In this document: in pieces, positions 15,339-24,228 of the stretch
Numbering within the stretch: the first letter of the stretch is position 1
Layout of the letters: every line of letters starts with the position of its first letter
Assembly: GCA_963839365.1 (NCBI GenBank)
Contig: CAWIUT010000007.1
Coordinates: 104,888 to 168,887, forward strand
Length of the DNA: 64,000 bases
From: DASSKA01 sp963839365
Lineage (GTDB): Bacteria; Actinomycetota; Actinomycetes; Propionibacteriales; Nocardioidaceae
Direction: 5' to 3'
Position numbers and translations under genes: made by a program
The notes under the pieces: model-generated
Told to the model about the DNA's origin: nothing
The model's database searches: none
What the model saw: the letters and a program-made list of their open reading frames with translations, nothing else

Positions 15339-16478
15339 ATGATGAACGAGACCTCCGCCGCGCCGCCAGAGTTGACCTACCTGGGTGGCACCACCGCCAT
15401 GACCACGACGCCCGTCGTTGGGTCACCAGCCCAGCCCTATCCCGACATCTATGTCCCCAGCAAGGAGCCGATCCGGGACGGCGAGATGCGCGTGACGGTG
15501 CTTGGTAGCGGCAACCCGCCACCGACCCGTGCCCAGGCGTCGGGCAGCGTCCTGGTCGAGGTCGGCAACCCCGAACGTGACATGTTCATCTTCGACGTGG
15601 GCAGCGGCAGTCTGGCGAACTTTATGTGCCTGGGACTGCCGATCAACTCGTTGGACAAGGTGTTCCTCAGCCATCTGCACGCCGACCACACCGCCGACCT
15701 CATCACGCTGTTCGGCAGTTTCCGCAAGGCCGGACGCAAGGGGCCGCTGCAGGTGTGGGGCGGCAACGGCTCAGAGCCCAAGTACGGGTCCAAGGTTGCC
15801 ATCGACGCCATCGCCGCGGCCTGCGCCTGGGACACCGAGTCGACGCGTGGCTTCACCTCCAACGAGGCCGCCGAGATGCGCGGGACGGAGTTCGACGCCT
15901 CGGTCACCTCCGTTGTCTACAAGGCGAACGGCGTGACCATCACCGCGTTCCCGGTCATCCATAATCTCCACGGCGCGGTGGGCTACCGGGTCGACTTCGC
16001 GGGCCTGAGCATGGTGTTCTCCGGCGACACCCACCCGTGCTGGCCGCTGGTGCGCGCCGCGGAGGGCACCGACCTGCTGATCCACGAGTGCTTCCCGTCC
16101 GCGGATGTGCTCGCCGCGCTCACCGGGGACCGGATCGAACGGTTCGAGACCATCACCGCCAGCCACACCGTGCCCAAGAGTGCTGGCAAGGTGTTCTCCC
16201 TCGTCCAGCCCCGGATGGCCGGGCTGTGGCACACGTTCCTGGTACCGCCCGTGGTAGCCCCGATCCTGGAACAGGTGAGCAGCGTCTTCGACGGGGCCGT
16301 GGTTCAGACTCAGGACCTCACGGTCTTCAACATCACCAATGAGGCCGTCGTCGCCCGCCAGGCCGAGGCGGTCCCGCAGGCCGTCGCCGTCCCCGGCGAA
16401 CCCGACTTCGAGCCGACCTACGACCAGCGGCCCACCCCACCGGACTGGTGGGAGGACGCGTTCATCCACGACGACTAG
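15339..16478 (+). CDS. MBL-fold metallohydrolase
   Basis: A 379-aa metallo-beta-lactamase-fold protein with the first metal motif SHLHADHTADL, then FPVIHNLHGAVGYRVDF, the metal Asp in FSGDTHPCW and HECF before the C-terminal part. The layout is like RNase Z/arylsulfatase-type hydrolases. The N-terminal 50 residues precede the fold without a clear signal peptide. The start at 15339 follows GGAGAGG. Its TAG stop lies at the IS630 insertion point but would also be TAG without the IS. The substrate is unknown; a link to guanitoxin-type GntH proteins is only a vague resemblance. Confidence 0.75.
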   Translation: MMNETSAAPPELTYLGGTTAMTTTPVVGSPAQPYPDIYVPSKEPIRDGEMRVTVLGSGNPPPTRAQASGSVLVEVGNPERDMFIFDVGSGSLANFMCLGLPINSLDKVFLSHLHADHTADLITLFGSFRKAGRKGPLQVWGGNGSEPKYGSKVAIDAIAAACAWDTESTRGFTSNEAAEMRGTEFDASVTSVVYKANGVTITAFPVIHNLHGAVGYRVDFAGLSMVFSGDTHPCWPLVRAAEGTDLLIHECFPSADVLAALTGDRIERFETITASHTVPKSAGKVFSLVQPRMAGLWHTFLVPPVVAPILEQVSSVFDGAVVQTQDLTVFNITNEAVVARQAEAVPQAVAVPGEPDFEPTYDQRPTPPDWWEDAFIHDD

Positions 16479-17566
16479 TGTCCTGCGCCGGTAGTTCGTT
16501 GTAGAAGTCGTCCGAGTGAGCTGAGGATCTCCTCGGCGGTCTTGGTCCAGATGAATGGCTTGGGGTTGTCGTTCCAGGCCTTGATCCATTTGCGGATGTC
16601 GGCCTCGAGGGCTTGGACGCTGCGGTGGTCACTTCGCTGGAGCAGGTCGGCGGTGACGTAGGCGAAGAAGCGTTCCACCTGGTTGATCCAGGAGGAGTAC
16701 GTCGGGGTGAAGTGCATGTGGAACCGCGGATGCGCGGCAAGCCACTTGTTGACGCTCGGGTGCTTGTGGGTGCCGTAGTTGTCGCAGATCAGGTGTATCT
16801 CAAGGTCGTCGGGGACCTGGGTGTCAATCTTGGCCAGGAACTTCTTGAACTCGGCTGCGCGGTGGCGTCGATGCAGGCTGGAGATCACCGTGCCATCGAC
16901 GGTGTTGAATGCCGCGAACAAGCTGGTGGTCCCGTGCCGGACGTAGTCGTGGGTGCGCTTCTCCGGCATCCCCGGCATCATCGGGAACGCCGGCTGGGAA
17001 CGGGCCAGGGCCTGCACCTGGGACTTCTCGTCGACGCTGAGCACCACGGCGGCCTCGGGCGGGTTCAGGTAGAGCCCGACGACGTCGTAGACCTTCTCCA
17101 CCAGCAGCGGGTCGTTGGAGAGCTTGAACCCCTCGGTGCGGTGCGGCTTGAGCCCGAAGTCCCGCCAGATCCGGCCGATCGTGGACTTGCTCAACCCGGT
17201 CCGCTCGGCCATCTTCGCCCGCGACCAGTGGGTCGCGTTCTTCGGCGTCGACTCCAGCGTCGCGACCACCACCTCCTCGACCCGATCAGCGGTGATCGAC
17301 GGCGGCCGGCCCGGACGCGGCTCGTCGCTCAGCCCGTCCAGACGCTGCGCGAGGAACCGGCCACGCCACTTGCCCACCGTCGCCGCCGAACACCCCAGCT
17401 GCTCGGCGACCGTCTTGTTGTCCACGCCGTCCGCACACGCCAGCACGATGCGTGAACGCAACGCCAACGCCTGCGACGACTTCGCCCGGCGCGACCAGCG
17501 GGTCAGCTGCTCACGCTCCTCGGCGGTCAGGTTCAGCTCTGCCTTGGGACGTCCAGTTCGAGGCAT
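16475..17566 (-). CDS. IS630-family transposase
   Basis: A 363-aa transposase: an N-terminal HTH (SQALALRSRIVLACADGVDN, then VAEQLGCSAATVGKWRGRFL), a second HTH (MAERTGLSKSTIGRIWRDFG) and a C-terminal DDE domain with LSVDEKSQ, LICDNYGTHK and SWINQVERFF. It is full length. Its stop codon is completed by the TA target outside the IS end. Some IS630 members use frameshifting, but here the frame is single. Confidence 0.93.
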   Translation of the reverse strand: MPRTGRPKAELNLTAEEREQLTRWSRRAKSSQALALRSRIVLACADGVDNKTVAEQLGCSAATVGKWRGRFLAQRLDGLSDEPRPGRPPSITADRVEEVVVATLESTPKNATHWSRAKMAERTGLSKSTIGRIWRDFGLKPHRTEGFKLSNDPLLVEKVYDVVGLYLNPPEAAVVLSVDEKSQVQALARSQPAFPMMPGMPEKRTHDYVRHGTTSLFAAFNTVDGTVISSLHRRHRAAEFKKFLAKIDTQVPDDLEIHLICDNYGTHKHPSVNKWLAAHPRFHMHFTPTYSSWINQVERFFAYVTADLLQRSDHRSVQALEADIRKWIKAWNDNPKPFIWTKTAEEILSSLGRLLQRTTGAGH

Positions 17567-17610
17567 ACCCCAGTCTACGACTTACGCAGCGGATTTCAGG
17601 CGCACGACAC
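16478..17610 (-). mobile_element. IS630-family insertion sequence
   Basis: A 1,133-bp element flanked by TA dinucleotides (16476-16477 and 17611-17612), the IS630/Tc1 target duplication. The terminal inverted repeats begin GTGTCCTGCGCC and GTGTCGTGCGCC. It sits exactly in the stop codon of the MBL-fold gene, and the target CTAG gives both that gene and the transposase a TAG stop. Confidence 0.88.
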
Positions 17611-17743
17611 TAGTTGCGCCCTTGAGCCCAGCGACCCGGGTGCCAACAAGCGCGGTCATGCCGCGAGCCGCGTGCGCTCGCGGCCATCCGCATCTGCCGC
17701 GGAGTGTGAAGCGCAGTCACGCCGAGTTTACTGGCGCTCTCGG

Positions 17744-18343
17744 TCACTCGGCTTGGCGCAGGGAGTCGGCGAAGTCGTGCGCCCACTGACCGACACGTAG
17801 CGCCTCACTGCGGGTCACCTCGTCGTCAGCGCCGGGTACACCCAGCAACTGCGCTAGCATCCCCTCGCCCGTGTAGACCCGCTCCAACAGGGCCGCGTAA
17901 TCCTCCGCGGTCGCCTCGACCATGCCGGTGTACTTGATCAGCAGCCGGATGTCGGGCCGGTCCTTGCGACGGGAGGCGACTAGCTTCATCGCCAAGACAT
18001 GCTCGGCCGGCGCGACATGCACGGTCAGTCCGGGTTCGGTGGGACGAGCTCGAGCCCAGGCCGGGCGAGGTGGGACCCACCCGGTGGCGTTGCTGTTCAA
18101 CCATTCCTCGGGAAGGCCGTGCCCGGCGGCCATGGCACGCGCTTCTTCGGTAACAGCCTGATGGCTGATGACAGCGTCGATGTCGGGAGTGAGACCTTCG
18201 CGGCCGTACCCGAGCGCCATCGCGGCGCCCCCAACGAGGTACACACTGGCGGCGATCCCGCGGGCACGCAGCCGGTCGTCGAGTTCGTCGAGGAGACTCC
18301 GCATCCGGGCCGCATCGAGTTCGAGCGGTGGCCCAGCTCTCAC
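17744..18343 (-). CDS. Nucleotidyltransferase-fold (DUF6036-like) protein, toxin candidate
   Basis: A 199-aa protein with VYLVGGAAMALGYGREGLTPDIDAVI, a nucleotidyltransferase-type GG...DxD site (written here as a description), and LAMKLVASRRKDRPDIRLL downstream. This layout matches AbiEii/DUF6036-like nucleotidyltransferases paired with HTH genes. GTG at 18343 overlaps the stop of the XRE gene (GTGA), so the two are coupled. It may modify tRNA or protein by nucleotidyl transfer; the toxin role is inferred from context. Confidence 0.75.
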   Translation of the reverse strand: MRAGPPLELDAARMRSLLDELDDRLRARGIAASVYLVGGAAMALGYGREGLTPDIDAVISHQAVTEEARAMAAGHGLPEEWLNSNATGWVPPRPAWARARPTEPGLTVHVAPAEHVLAMKLVASRRKDRPDIRLLIKYTGMVEATAEDYAALLERVYTGEGMLAQLLGVPGADDEVTRSEALRVGQWAHDFADSLRQAE

Positions 18344-18930
18344 GCGGTGACCAGGTCCTTCTCGGCGATGTAGATGTTGCGATCCGCGAGCCACTCAGGC
18401 GTCTGAGCTTTGATCTCGGCGTCGGTCAGTCGCGGGGTGTCCAGAACCCACTCGGTGTTCAGACGTGCCGAATCGGTCCACCGCGGCGCCGGAAGGCCCG
18501 CTTCATCGAACTCGTGGCTGACGAAGGCCGCCGCCAGCGCCTTCCAACGGCCCTCGACGGCGGGCGGTTGCGCCTCCCAGGCCGCGGCAAGGTCCTTGTG
18601 CCGACACAGGATGTCGTGAAGCCGGTCACGAAGCTCTAGCGCGATTGCGTAGGTCCAGTCCTCATCACCACGCTTGGCTGCCCTGCGAAGAGAGTCGATG
18701 GCGTCGATGGAGGTAGGGATGGCGTCGCGTCGCGCCCTGCATAGCGCGTCGGCGATCCGCTCGGCGCGGAGCAGGAAGGGCGCCGACGGTGCGGTCTGCC
18801 CAGACCGGTAGGCGGAGAATCGGGACGGCGAGGTGCCCAAAGCGTGCGCAAACTGCCTCAGCGACAGCCCGCTCTTGCTGAGCGCGTCGTTGAGGCGATC
18901 GACGACCGCCTGCCCATCCTGATCCATCAC
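18340..18930 (-). CDS. XRE-family HTH protein, partner of the nucleotidyltransferase
   Basis: A 196-aa protein. The N-terminal 65 residues are an XRE-type HTH (LSLRQFAHALGTSPSRFSAY, then RSGQTAPSAP). The C-terminal two thirds are helical and of unknown family, ending LADRNIYIAEKDLVTA. It is the first gene of the two-gene operon and overlaps the next by 4 bp. The long C-terminus probably binds or controls the nucleotidyltransferase. An inverted repeat lies just upstream. Confidence 0.75.
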   Translation of the reverse strand: MMDQDGQAVVDRLNDALSKSGLSLRQFAHALGTSPSRFSAYRSGQTAPSAPFLLRAERIADALCRARRDAIPTSIDAIDSLRRAAKRGDEDWTYAIALELRDRLHDILCRHKDLAAAWEAQPPAVEGRWKALAAAFVSHEFDEAGLPAPRWTDSARLNTEWVLDTPRLTDAEIKAQTPEWLADRNIYIAEKDLVTA

Positions 18931-18944
18931 GATCCCATCTTAGA

Positions 18945-18970
18945 AAGTGTTCTCTGATCTGACAACACTT
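18945..18970 (-). promoter_or_regulatory. Inverted repeat upstream of XRE gene
   Basis: AAGTGTT (18945-18951) and AACACTT (18964-18970), spaced 12 bp, lie 15 bp upstream of the XRE start codon. They suit an autoregulatory XRE operator. Confidence 0.6.
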
Positions 18971-19076
18971 ATGGTCCGTGGGATATGCCGGGCCGTCAAG
19001 TGGCTCGGTGCGCAACGCACCCACATGCCGCCGACAGGGAAGCTGCGTTCGCGCTGGGTCTCCAGCCAGGGGAGCC

Positions 19077-19658
19077 TCAGAAGCCTTCCGCCAGGGCTGC
19101 CAACTTGGCGACATAGGCTGGCCAGTCCTGCTTCGGTGGGAGGTTCGAAAACTTCGGGTGGAGGCCGGCCGTGCGGTCGATCTGCTCGCGCAGGATGTCG
19201 GCATGTCCGACGTGGCGTGCCAGGTCGACGAGCACGTGGACAAGGATGCGTTCCAAGATCACCGGGGTCGGGTCGTTCCACCACGGCACATGGCCGACCG
19301 CATCGAGGGGCAGCTCGTCGATGGTCGCATCGGCGAAGGCCCACACGCGACGGTAGAGGTCGATGATGCCCTCGCAGGTCTCGTCCTCGGTGGCGTACCA
19401 GTCGGCTTGGGGATCGGTTTCGTCCTCGTTCGTGATCCGCTCCGCAGGTGTGGGCCACTCCCGGCCGAAGACATCACCGAGGTACCAGATCTCGGTGTTG
19501 GCCATGTGCTTCACGATGCCGATCAGGTTCATGCCGGTGGGCGTGCGTGGCATCCGCAGCTCACGCTCGCCCAGACCCTCAACCTTCCACAACAACGCCA
19601 CACGGCCGTCCTGGAGATACTCACCCAGCACAGCCTTCGGATTCCTCAGTTCACCCAT
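19077..19658 (-). CDS. DinB-superfamily (DUF664) protein
   Basis: A 193-aa four-helix protein of the DinB/YfiT group common in actinobacteria, many of which are mycothiol-dependent enzymes. His ligands are likely in LIGIVKHMANTE and in the C-terminal DLARHVGHADILREQ. The ATG at 19658 is chosen over an upstream extension rich in Arg. The substrate is unknown. It is a single gene, 109 bp from the divergently read XRE promoter region. Confidence 0.82.
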   Translation of the reverse strand: MGELRNPKAVLGEYLQDGRVALLWKVEGLGERELRMPRTPTGMNLIGIVKHMANTEIWYLGDVFGREWPTPAERITNEDETDPQADWYATEDETCEGIIDLYRRVWAFADATIDELPLDAVGHVPWWNDPTPVILERILVHVLVDLARHVGHADILREQIDRTAGLHPKFSNLPPKQDWPAYVAKLAALAEGF

Positions 19659-19947
19659 GGGGCCAGTCTGGACGGTTCGGCGGAGGTGAACTACCAGGAA
19701 TCCCGGGCCAGGCTCACGCCGATGTGCTTCCGCCACGCCCAAGACATGGAGCCGCGCACTCCGGGGGATAAGCGGATTGCCGCCAGTCGTGACAGCACGA
19801 TCGTGCCGATGAGCGCGCGCAAGGGCTACGGCGGGACGCTCGATCAGTCGGCGACCATAGGTTGCCAGTTGGTCCCAATCGCGCCGATACGGGGAACTGC
19901 TGGGCTAGTCTCCGAAGACGAGACGTCATGGGAGAGAGCTGAGTTTG

Positions 19948-20181
19948 ATGGACGACTCCGAGGCATTCTTAGACAGCCTGCGCTCCGATCCGGAGCTCTA
20001 CGCCCGAGTCCGCGACGCTGTTCAATAGCTGATCGTGGACGACCCCAACGTGTCCGACGAAGAGCTCGGCTGGGCAGCGGTCGACCTCGCATCGTCCACG
20101 ACGAACGTGCCGGACGACGTCGAACTTGAGCAAGTCGGAGGGATACTCCGCGAAGACACAGGCCAGGCTCGCCAACCGTAA
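19948..20181 (+). pseudogene. Small acidic ORF with in-frame amber stop
   Basis: One frame of 78 codons runs from ATG to TAA, broken only by TAG at codon 27 (20026-20028). The first part reads MDDSEAFLDSLRSDPELYAR and the second VDDPNVSDEELGWAAVDLAS; both look protein-like, acidic and helical. CAG to TAG would explain it. Alternatively the second part may start at the GTG at 20035. No family is recognised. Confidence 0.4.
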
Positions 20182-20560
20182 GCGCAGCCCTTGCCGAACG
20201 CCTGCTCGACGAACGACCGGAACTGCCGCTGATCGGTTCTGCCGAGACCCGGTTGTCTGTCGGCCTGGGCCATCCCGCCGCTTGTGACGACCCGCACGAG
20301 CGGCTCTCGGCCGGAGCGGTCGGCGTGGTGGGCTCTCAGCAGGGCAGGGCGTCCAAGGGGCCTCCTGATGGTGCTGACGGAGAGTGCACTCCGGGGATCT
20401 GCGGCGGCGGGGGCTTCTCGGCCCGCGGCCACGTCCGCGATGCGTGGCAGCACGCACGACCCAGCGGCTCGGCGCGGAGGATCATGGAACACGGCAGGTG
20501 CGGGTGGTCAATGGGGCGCCGCGTGGCGGGGCTTGGGCTGATGGTGGTAGGTGGGTGGTG
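20182..20560 (+). other. Intergenic region before sensor kinase
   Basis: About 380 bp with no supported gene. Long open frames here have Arg/Gly-rich composition typical of GC-rich noncoding DNA. It presumably holds the promoter of the kinase operon; no clear elements are visible. Confidence 0.45.
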
Positions 20561-22432
20561 ATGACGGGTTTGGAGGTCGGGCTTGCGTTCTCGGCGGGTC
20601 TTCCAGGCGTCGTGGTCGGTCTGCTCCTGATCGTGCGTGGTCCGAAGATCATCGGTGTCCTGCTGGTCCTCCTCGGCCTGCTGCCGCTGACGTTCCTGTC
20701 GCCGGACTCCGGGGTGGGAGGTACGGAGCCACCGCACGGCTTCGCCCTCGTCATGGCGGTGATCTCGGTGGCCGGTTGGGTCTGGCTCTACGTGCCGCCT
20801 GCCCTGCTGGCGGCCTACTTCCCTGACGGGCGGCTTGGTCGGCGATGGTGGATGCTGCCGGCGGGATGGGCTGTCTTCCTGATGCTGTTCCACCTGGCGG
20901 TCGCCTTCGACTCGGGCACCTACGGCGAGGCGTCCGACCAGATCTCGGGCACTCCACCGGTCGATGTCCCGGGCTGGGTGACGCAGTTGGCCGGCTTCGC
21001 CTCGCTCGGGCTGCTACTCGCTCTGCTCGTCGGCTCGGCCGCCCGGGTCGTGGTGCGCTTCCGCGGCGGCGACGACGTGGTCCGGCGCCAGATCAAGTGG
21101 TTCCTGCTGAGCTTCATGCTGCTGCCGGCGGTACTGGTCGTGACCTGGGCGGCGTACCTGCTCACCGACGTCGCCGGCGTCATCGTGGTGGTCGGACTGC
21201 TGCTCGTCTACGTCAGCCTGCCGATCAGCATCGCGATCGCAATCTTGCGTCACGACCTCTACGACATCGACACGCTGATCAGTCGGACGGTCGGCTACGC
21301 GATGCTGACCGGCCTCGTCGTCGCGGTGTACGGCGCGCTCGTGGTCGGGATCGGGGCGGTCGTGGGACGTGGTTCGGAGCTGGCCGTGGCCGCCGCCACC
21401 CTCACGAGCGCCGCCCTGTTCGGACTGCTCCGGCGCCGGGTCCAGGCGGGTGTCGACGCCCGGTTCGACCGCGGTCGCGGGGCCGCGCTGACCCAGGTCG
21501 ACCGGTTCCTCAACGACATCCGGCAGGGCCGGGCAGAGCCGGAGCAGGTGGAGCAGGTGTTCCGCGAAGCCCTGGTCGATCCGGAGATCACCGTGCGCTT
21601 CCGGGTGGGGGATCCGGTGATGACCTGGCACGACCCCACCGGAGCGGTCGCAGCCCGACCCGACGGCAGGGTGCTGGACGTCGCCGTGGCGGGGCAGACC
21701 GTCGCGTGTATCGGCTTCGACCGAGCCCAGCGTCGTCCACGACTCCTGCGCGAGGTGCTGCGGCGGGCGCACCTGGCGCTCGAGCTCGTCCATTCCCGGA
21801 TGGCGCTGCGCCAGGCGCTCATCGAGACCCGCGCCTCACGCACGCGCCTGGTGGAGGCCACCGACGCCGAACGGCGTCGAATCGAGCGTGACCTTCACGA
21901 CGGCGCCCAGCAGCGGCTCGTCGCGATCGGGCTGCGCCTCCGGGTGGCGCAGCAGGACGCCGGCCCGGCCGATCCCCTGCACTCCGCCGTAAGCGAGGCG
22001 GTAGCGGATCTTCAAGAGGCGATCGCCGAGCTTCGCAACCTCGCCGGTGGGGTACGACCGCAAGGCCTGGACGAAGGGCTGCCGACAGCCCTCCGCGCGC
22101 TGACCCGAGCCAGCCCCATCCCGGTCGACCTGCACGTCACCGCGACACCGGTCTCGGACGCCGTCGCAACCACCGCCTACTACGTGGCGGCCGAGGCACT
22201 CGCCAACGCGCTCAAGCACGCCCATCCGCGGGTGCTGAGGGTCCACGTCGCTCACCACGACGGGACGCTCACCGTCGTGGTGTGCGACGACGGCAGAGGC
22301 GGTGCGGTCATGACACCGGGCTCGGGTCTGGCGGGGCTGCGCGACCGGGTCGCAACCGTCGGCGGGAGCCTGAGCCTTGACAGCAGGCACGAGACCGGCA
22401 CCACCGTCGAGGCGAGGCTGCCGTGCGGATAG
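20561..22432 (+). CDS. NarL/DesK-class sensor histidine kinase
   Basis: A 623-aa membrane kinase. The first 270 residues have about eight hydrophobic segments, then a GAF-like linker, then HisKA_3 with the phospho-acceptor His446 in IERDLHDGAQQRLVAIG, and an HATPase domain (AAEALANALKHAHP, CDDGRGG, GSGLAGLRDRV). It should sense a membrane or small-molecule cue and phosphorylate the next gene's product. Its end overlaps the regulator start by 10 bp. ATG at 20561 is chosen; GTG 3 bp upstream is possible. Confidence 0.9.
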   Translation: MTGLEVGLAFSAGLPGVVVGLLLIVRGPKIIGVLLVLLGLLPLTFLSPDSGVGGTEPPHGFALVMAVISVAGWVWLYVPPALLAAYFPDGRLGRRWWMLPAGWAVFLMLFHLAVAFDSGTYGEASDQISGTPPVDVPGWVTQLAGFASLGLLLALLVGSAARVVVRFRGGDDVVRRQIKWFLLSFMLLPAVLVVTWAAYLLTDVAGVIVVVGLLLVYVSLPISIAIAILRHDLYDIDTLISRTVGYAMLTGLVVAVYGALVVGIGAVVGRGSELAVAAATLTSAALFGLLRRRVQAGVDARFDRGRGAALTQVDRFLNDIRQGRAEPEQVEQVFREALVDPEITVRFRVGDPVMTWHDPTGAVAARPDGRVLDVAVAGQTVACIGFDRAQRRPRLLREVLRRAHLALELVHSRMALRQALIETRASRTRLVEATDAERRRIERDLHDGAQQRLVAIGLRLRVAQQDAGPADPLHSAVSEAVADLQEAIAELRNLAGGVRPQGLDEGLPTALRALTRASPIPVDLHVTATPVSDAVATTAYYVAAEALANALKHAHPRVLRVHVAHHDGTLTVVVCDDGRGGAVMTPGSGLAGLRDRVATVGGSLSLDSRHETGTTVEARLPCG

Positions 22433-23067
22433 TGATCGGCGAGGACTCGGCCGTCGTCCGCGAAGGGCTGGCGCTGCTCCTGAAGCAGGCCGGCCACGAC
22501 GTGGTGGCCGCCGTGGCGGACGCGCCCGCCGTGGTGGCGGCGGTCCTCGAGCACGAACCCGATCTGCTGATCACCGACATCCGGATGCCGCCGACGATGA
22601 CCGATGACGGCGCGCGGGCCGCGCGTGAGCTGAGGGAGCTGCGCCCCGGCCTCCCAGTGATGCTGCTCTCCCAGCACGTCGAGACGTCCCAGTCGACCGA
22701 CCTGGTGGCGACCGGCGCGTTCGGCTACCTCCTCAAGGACCGCGTCCTCGACCTCGACGACTTCCTCGATGCGGCCCGGCGGGTGGCCGGCGGTGGCTCG
22801 GCCCTTGACCCGGAGGTGGTCGCTGCGCTGGTCTCCGTGGCTCACCCCGAACCTTCGTACACCCAGCTGACCGAACGTGAGCGGGAGGTGCTGGGTCTGG
22901 TCGCCGAGGGACGGTCGAATGCAGCGGTGGCCGCCCGACTGCACACGACCGAGCGGACCGTGGAGACCCATGTCCGGCACATCTTCCTCAAGTTGGGGCT
23001 CTACGACTCGACCGACGACCACCGCCGGGTGCTCGCCGTGCTCGCCTACCTGCGCAACAGCTCGTAA
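22423..23067 (+). CDS. NarL/FixJ-family response regulator
   Basis: A 214-aa regulator with receiver acidic residues near the N-terminus (GEDS), phospho-acceptor Asp52 in LLITDIRMPP, the Lys of LLKDRV, and a C-terminal LuxR HTH (LTEREREVLGLVAEGRSN, then TERTVETHVRHIFLKLGL). GTG at 22423 lies inside the kinase gene. Paired with the kinase, it probably controls the convergent membrane protein next door or other cargo; the targets are unknown. Confidence 0.92.
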   Translation: MRIVIGEDSAVVREGLALLLKQAGHDVVAAVADAPAVVAAVLEHEPDLLITDIRMPPTMTDDGARAARELRELRPGLPVMLLSQHVETSQSTDLVATGAFGYLLKDRVLDLDDFLDAARRVAGGGSALDPEVVAALVSVAHPEPSYTQLTEREREVLGLVAEGRSNAAVAARLHTTERTVETHVRHIFLKLGLYDSTDDHRRVLAVLAYLRNSS

Positions 23068-23786
23068 GGCTGCGTACCTGCAGCGACCTGCTGCTGGCCC
23101 TCGTGCAGCAGTGCCGCGGCCGCGACCGCAAGCCCAAGAGCCTGGGCGACGGCGCCGGCCACCTCCATCCACGGCGTGATGCTCAAGACGTGCAGCACCG
23201 ACCACGCGATCAGGCCGTAGCCCGCCCACCGGCCGGCGGTGCGTGCCCTGATCAGGGCCAGGCCGAGCAGGAACGTGCCCACGATGTTGCCCAGGACGAA
23301 GACTGGCCCGACCCAGCCCGCGCCCAGCGGGTCGTCCATGACGGCCTGCAGCACGTTGACGTTCTGTCTCGTCGAGCCGCCGGTTGTGGCCATCGCCGTC
23401 TCGGTGAACGCGCCCTGGAGCACCAGGGCGAAGTAGCAAATGGACCCAGCAGCGGCCATCACGCCCGCCACCAGACCCAGCCTCGCGGCGCGGGTCCGGA
23501 CCAGCCGCATCACGCCGAGCACGGCCGGGACGAGCAGGATCGCCCCGAGGAGAGCGGCGAAGCTCGACCACCGCTGCAGCGTGGTGTGATCGGTGGCGAT
23601 CGCCAGCGCCACGGCCGGGTCGATGTCGTCCTTGCCGTGGGGGTTGGCGATCGAGTGGCCGGTCTCGGCGACCACGATGAGCCAAGGCGCGGTGAACATC
23701 GCCAGCGCGAGGGCCACGCGTCGAGTCTTCGCCGTACGGGACAGCGGGTCGGATTGGTCGGTGATCTCGGGTCGAGCGTTGGTCAT
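23046..23786 (-). CDS. DUF4386-like membrane protein
   Basis: A 246-aa protein with six or seven hydrophobic segments, including ALAMFTAPWLIVVAETGHSI at the first helix and PVFVLGNIVGTFLLGLALIR late. It is a hypothetical membrane family, DUF4386-like. ATG at 23786 has GAGGAG upstream. The 3' end overlaps the convergent response regulator by 22 bp. A link to the two-component system is possible but only by proximity. Confidence 0.65.
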   Translation of the reverse strand: MTNARPEITDQSDPLSRTAKTRRVALALAMFTAPWLIVVAETGHSIANPHGKDDIDPAVALAIATDHTTLQRWSSFAALLGAILLVPAVLGVMRLVRTRAARLGLVAGVMAAAGSICYFALVLQGAFTETAMATTGGSTRQNVNVLQAVMDDPLGAGWVGPVFVLGNIVGTFLLGLALIRARTAGRWAGYGLIAWSVLHVLSITPWMEVAGAVAQALGLAVAAAALLHEGQQQVAAGTQPYELLRR

Positions 23787-24228
23787 GATGACTCCTCGGG
23801 TCGGATTGAGAGGACCCCTCAACGCTCGCGGCCGGCCACCGTCCGACACATCGGGGCCACCACAGGCACCCGGGTACGTGCCAGGACGCACGTGCGGGCG
23901 GCCGTTCCTCACCCGCAACCTGCTCAGACACCGCCGGCCCGCCGACCATGGGCGCGTCACTCTGCCGCCCTTGGGACAGGTCCGGATCTAATGGCTTTTG
24001 CCGGCCTGTTTCGGCAGGCTCGGTTCCAGTAGCGGCCGGCGGGTCAGCACTCCTCGGATCTGACCCGTGTAGGTCTCGCGGCAGACCGTGCGCCCGCTGG
24101 TCGTGAGGAGGCGTGAACCACTGCTGGGATGTGGTGCCCCCACCGGGTGAGCACTTGACCATTAGATCGCCGGTTGTCCTCCTCCGCACTGCTGAACCAG
24201 AAGAAGTCGAGCAGGAAGCGAGGGGCGG
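23787..24228 (+). other. Intergenic region and IS110 left end
   Basis: About 440 bp without a supported gene. The right part (roughly 24110-24228) belongs to the left noncoding end of the IS110-type element, where this family encodes its bridge RNA. Ends cannot be set because IS110 lacks inverted repeats. Confidence 0.4.

Noticed and set aside
15339..16478. Firm naming of the MBL protein as a guanitoxin-pathway GntH
   Set aside because: Only a general resemblance; no other guanitoxin genes are near.
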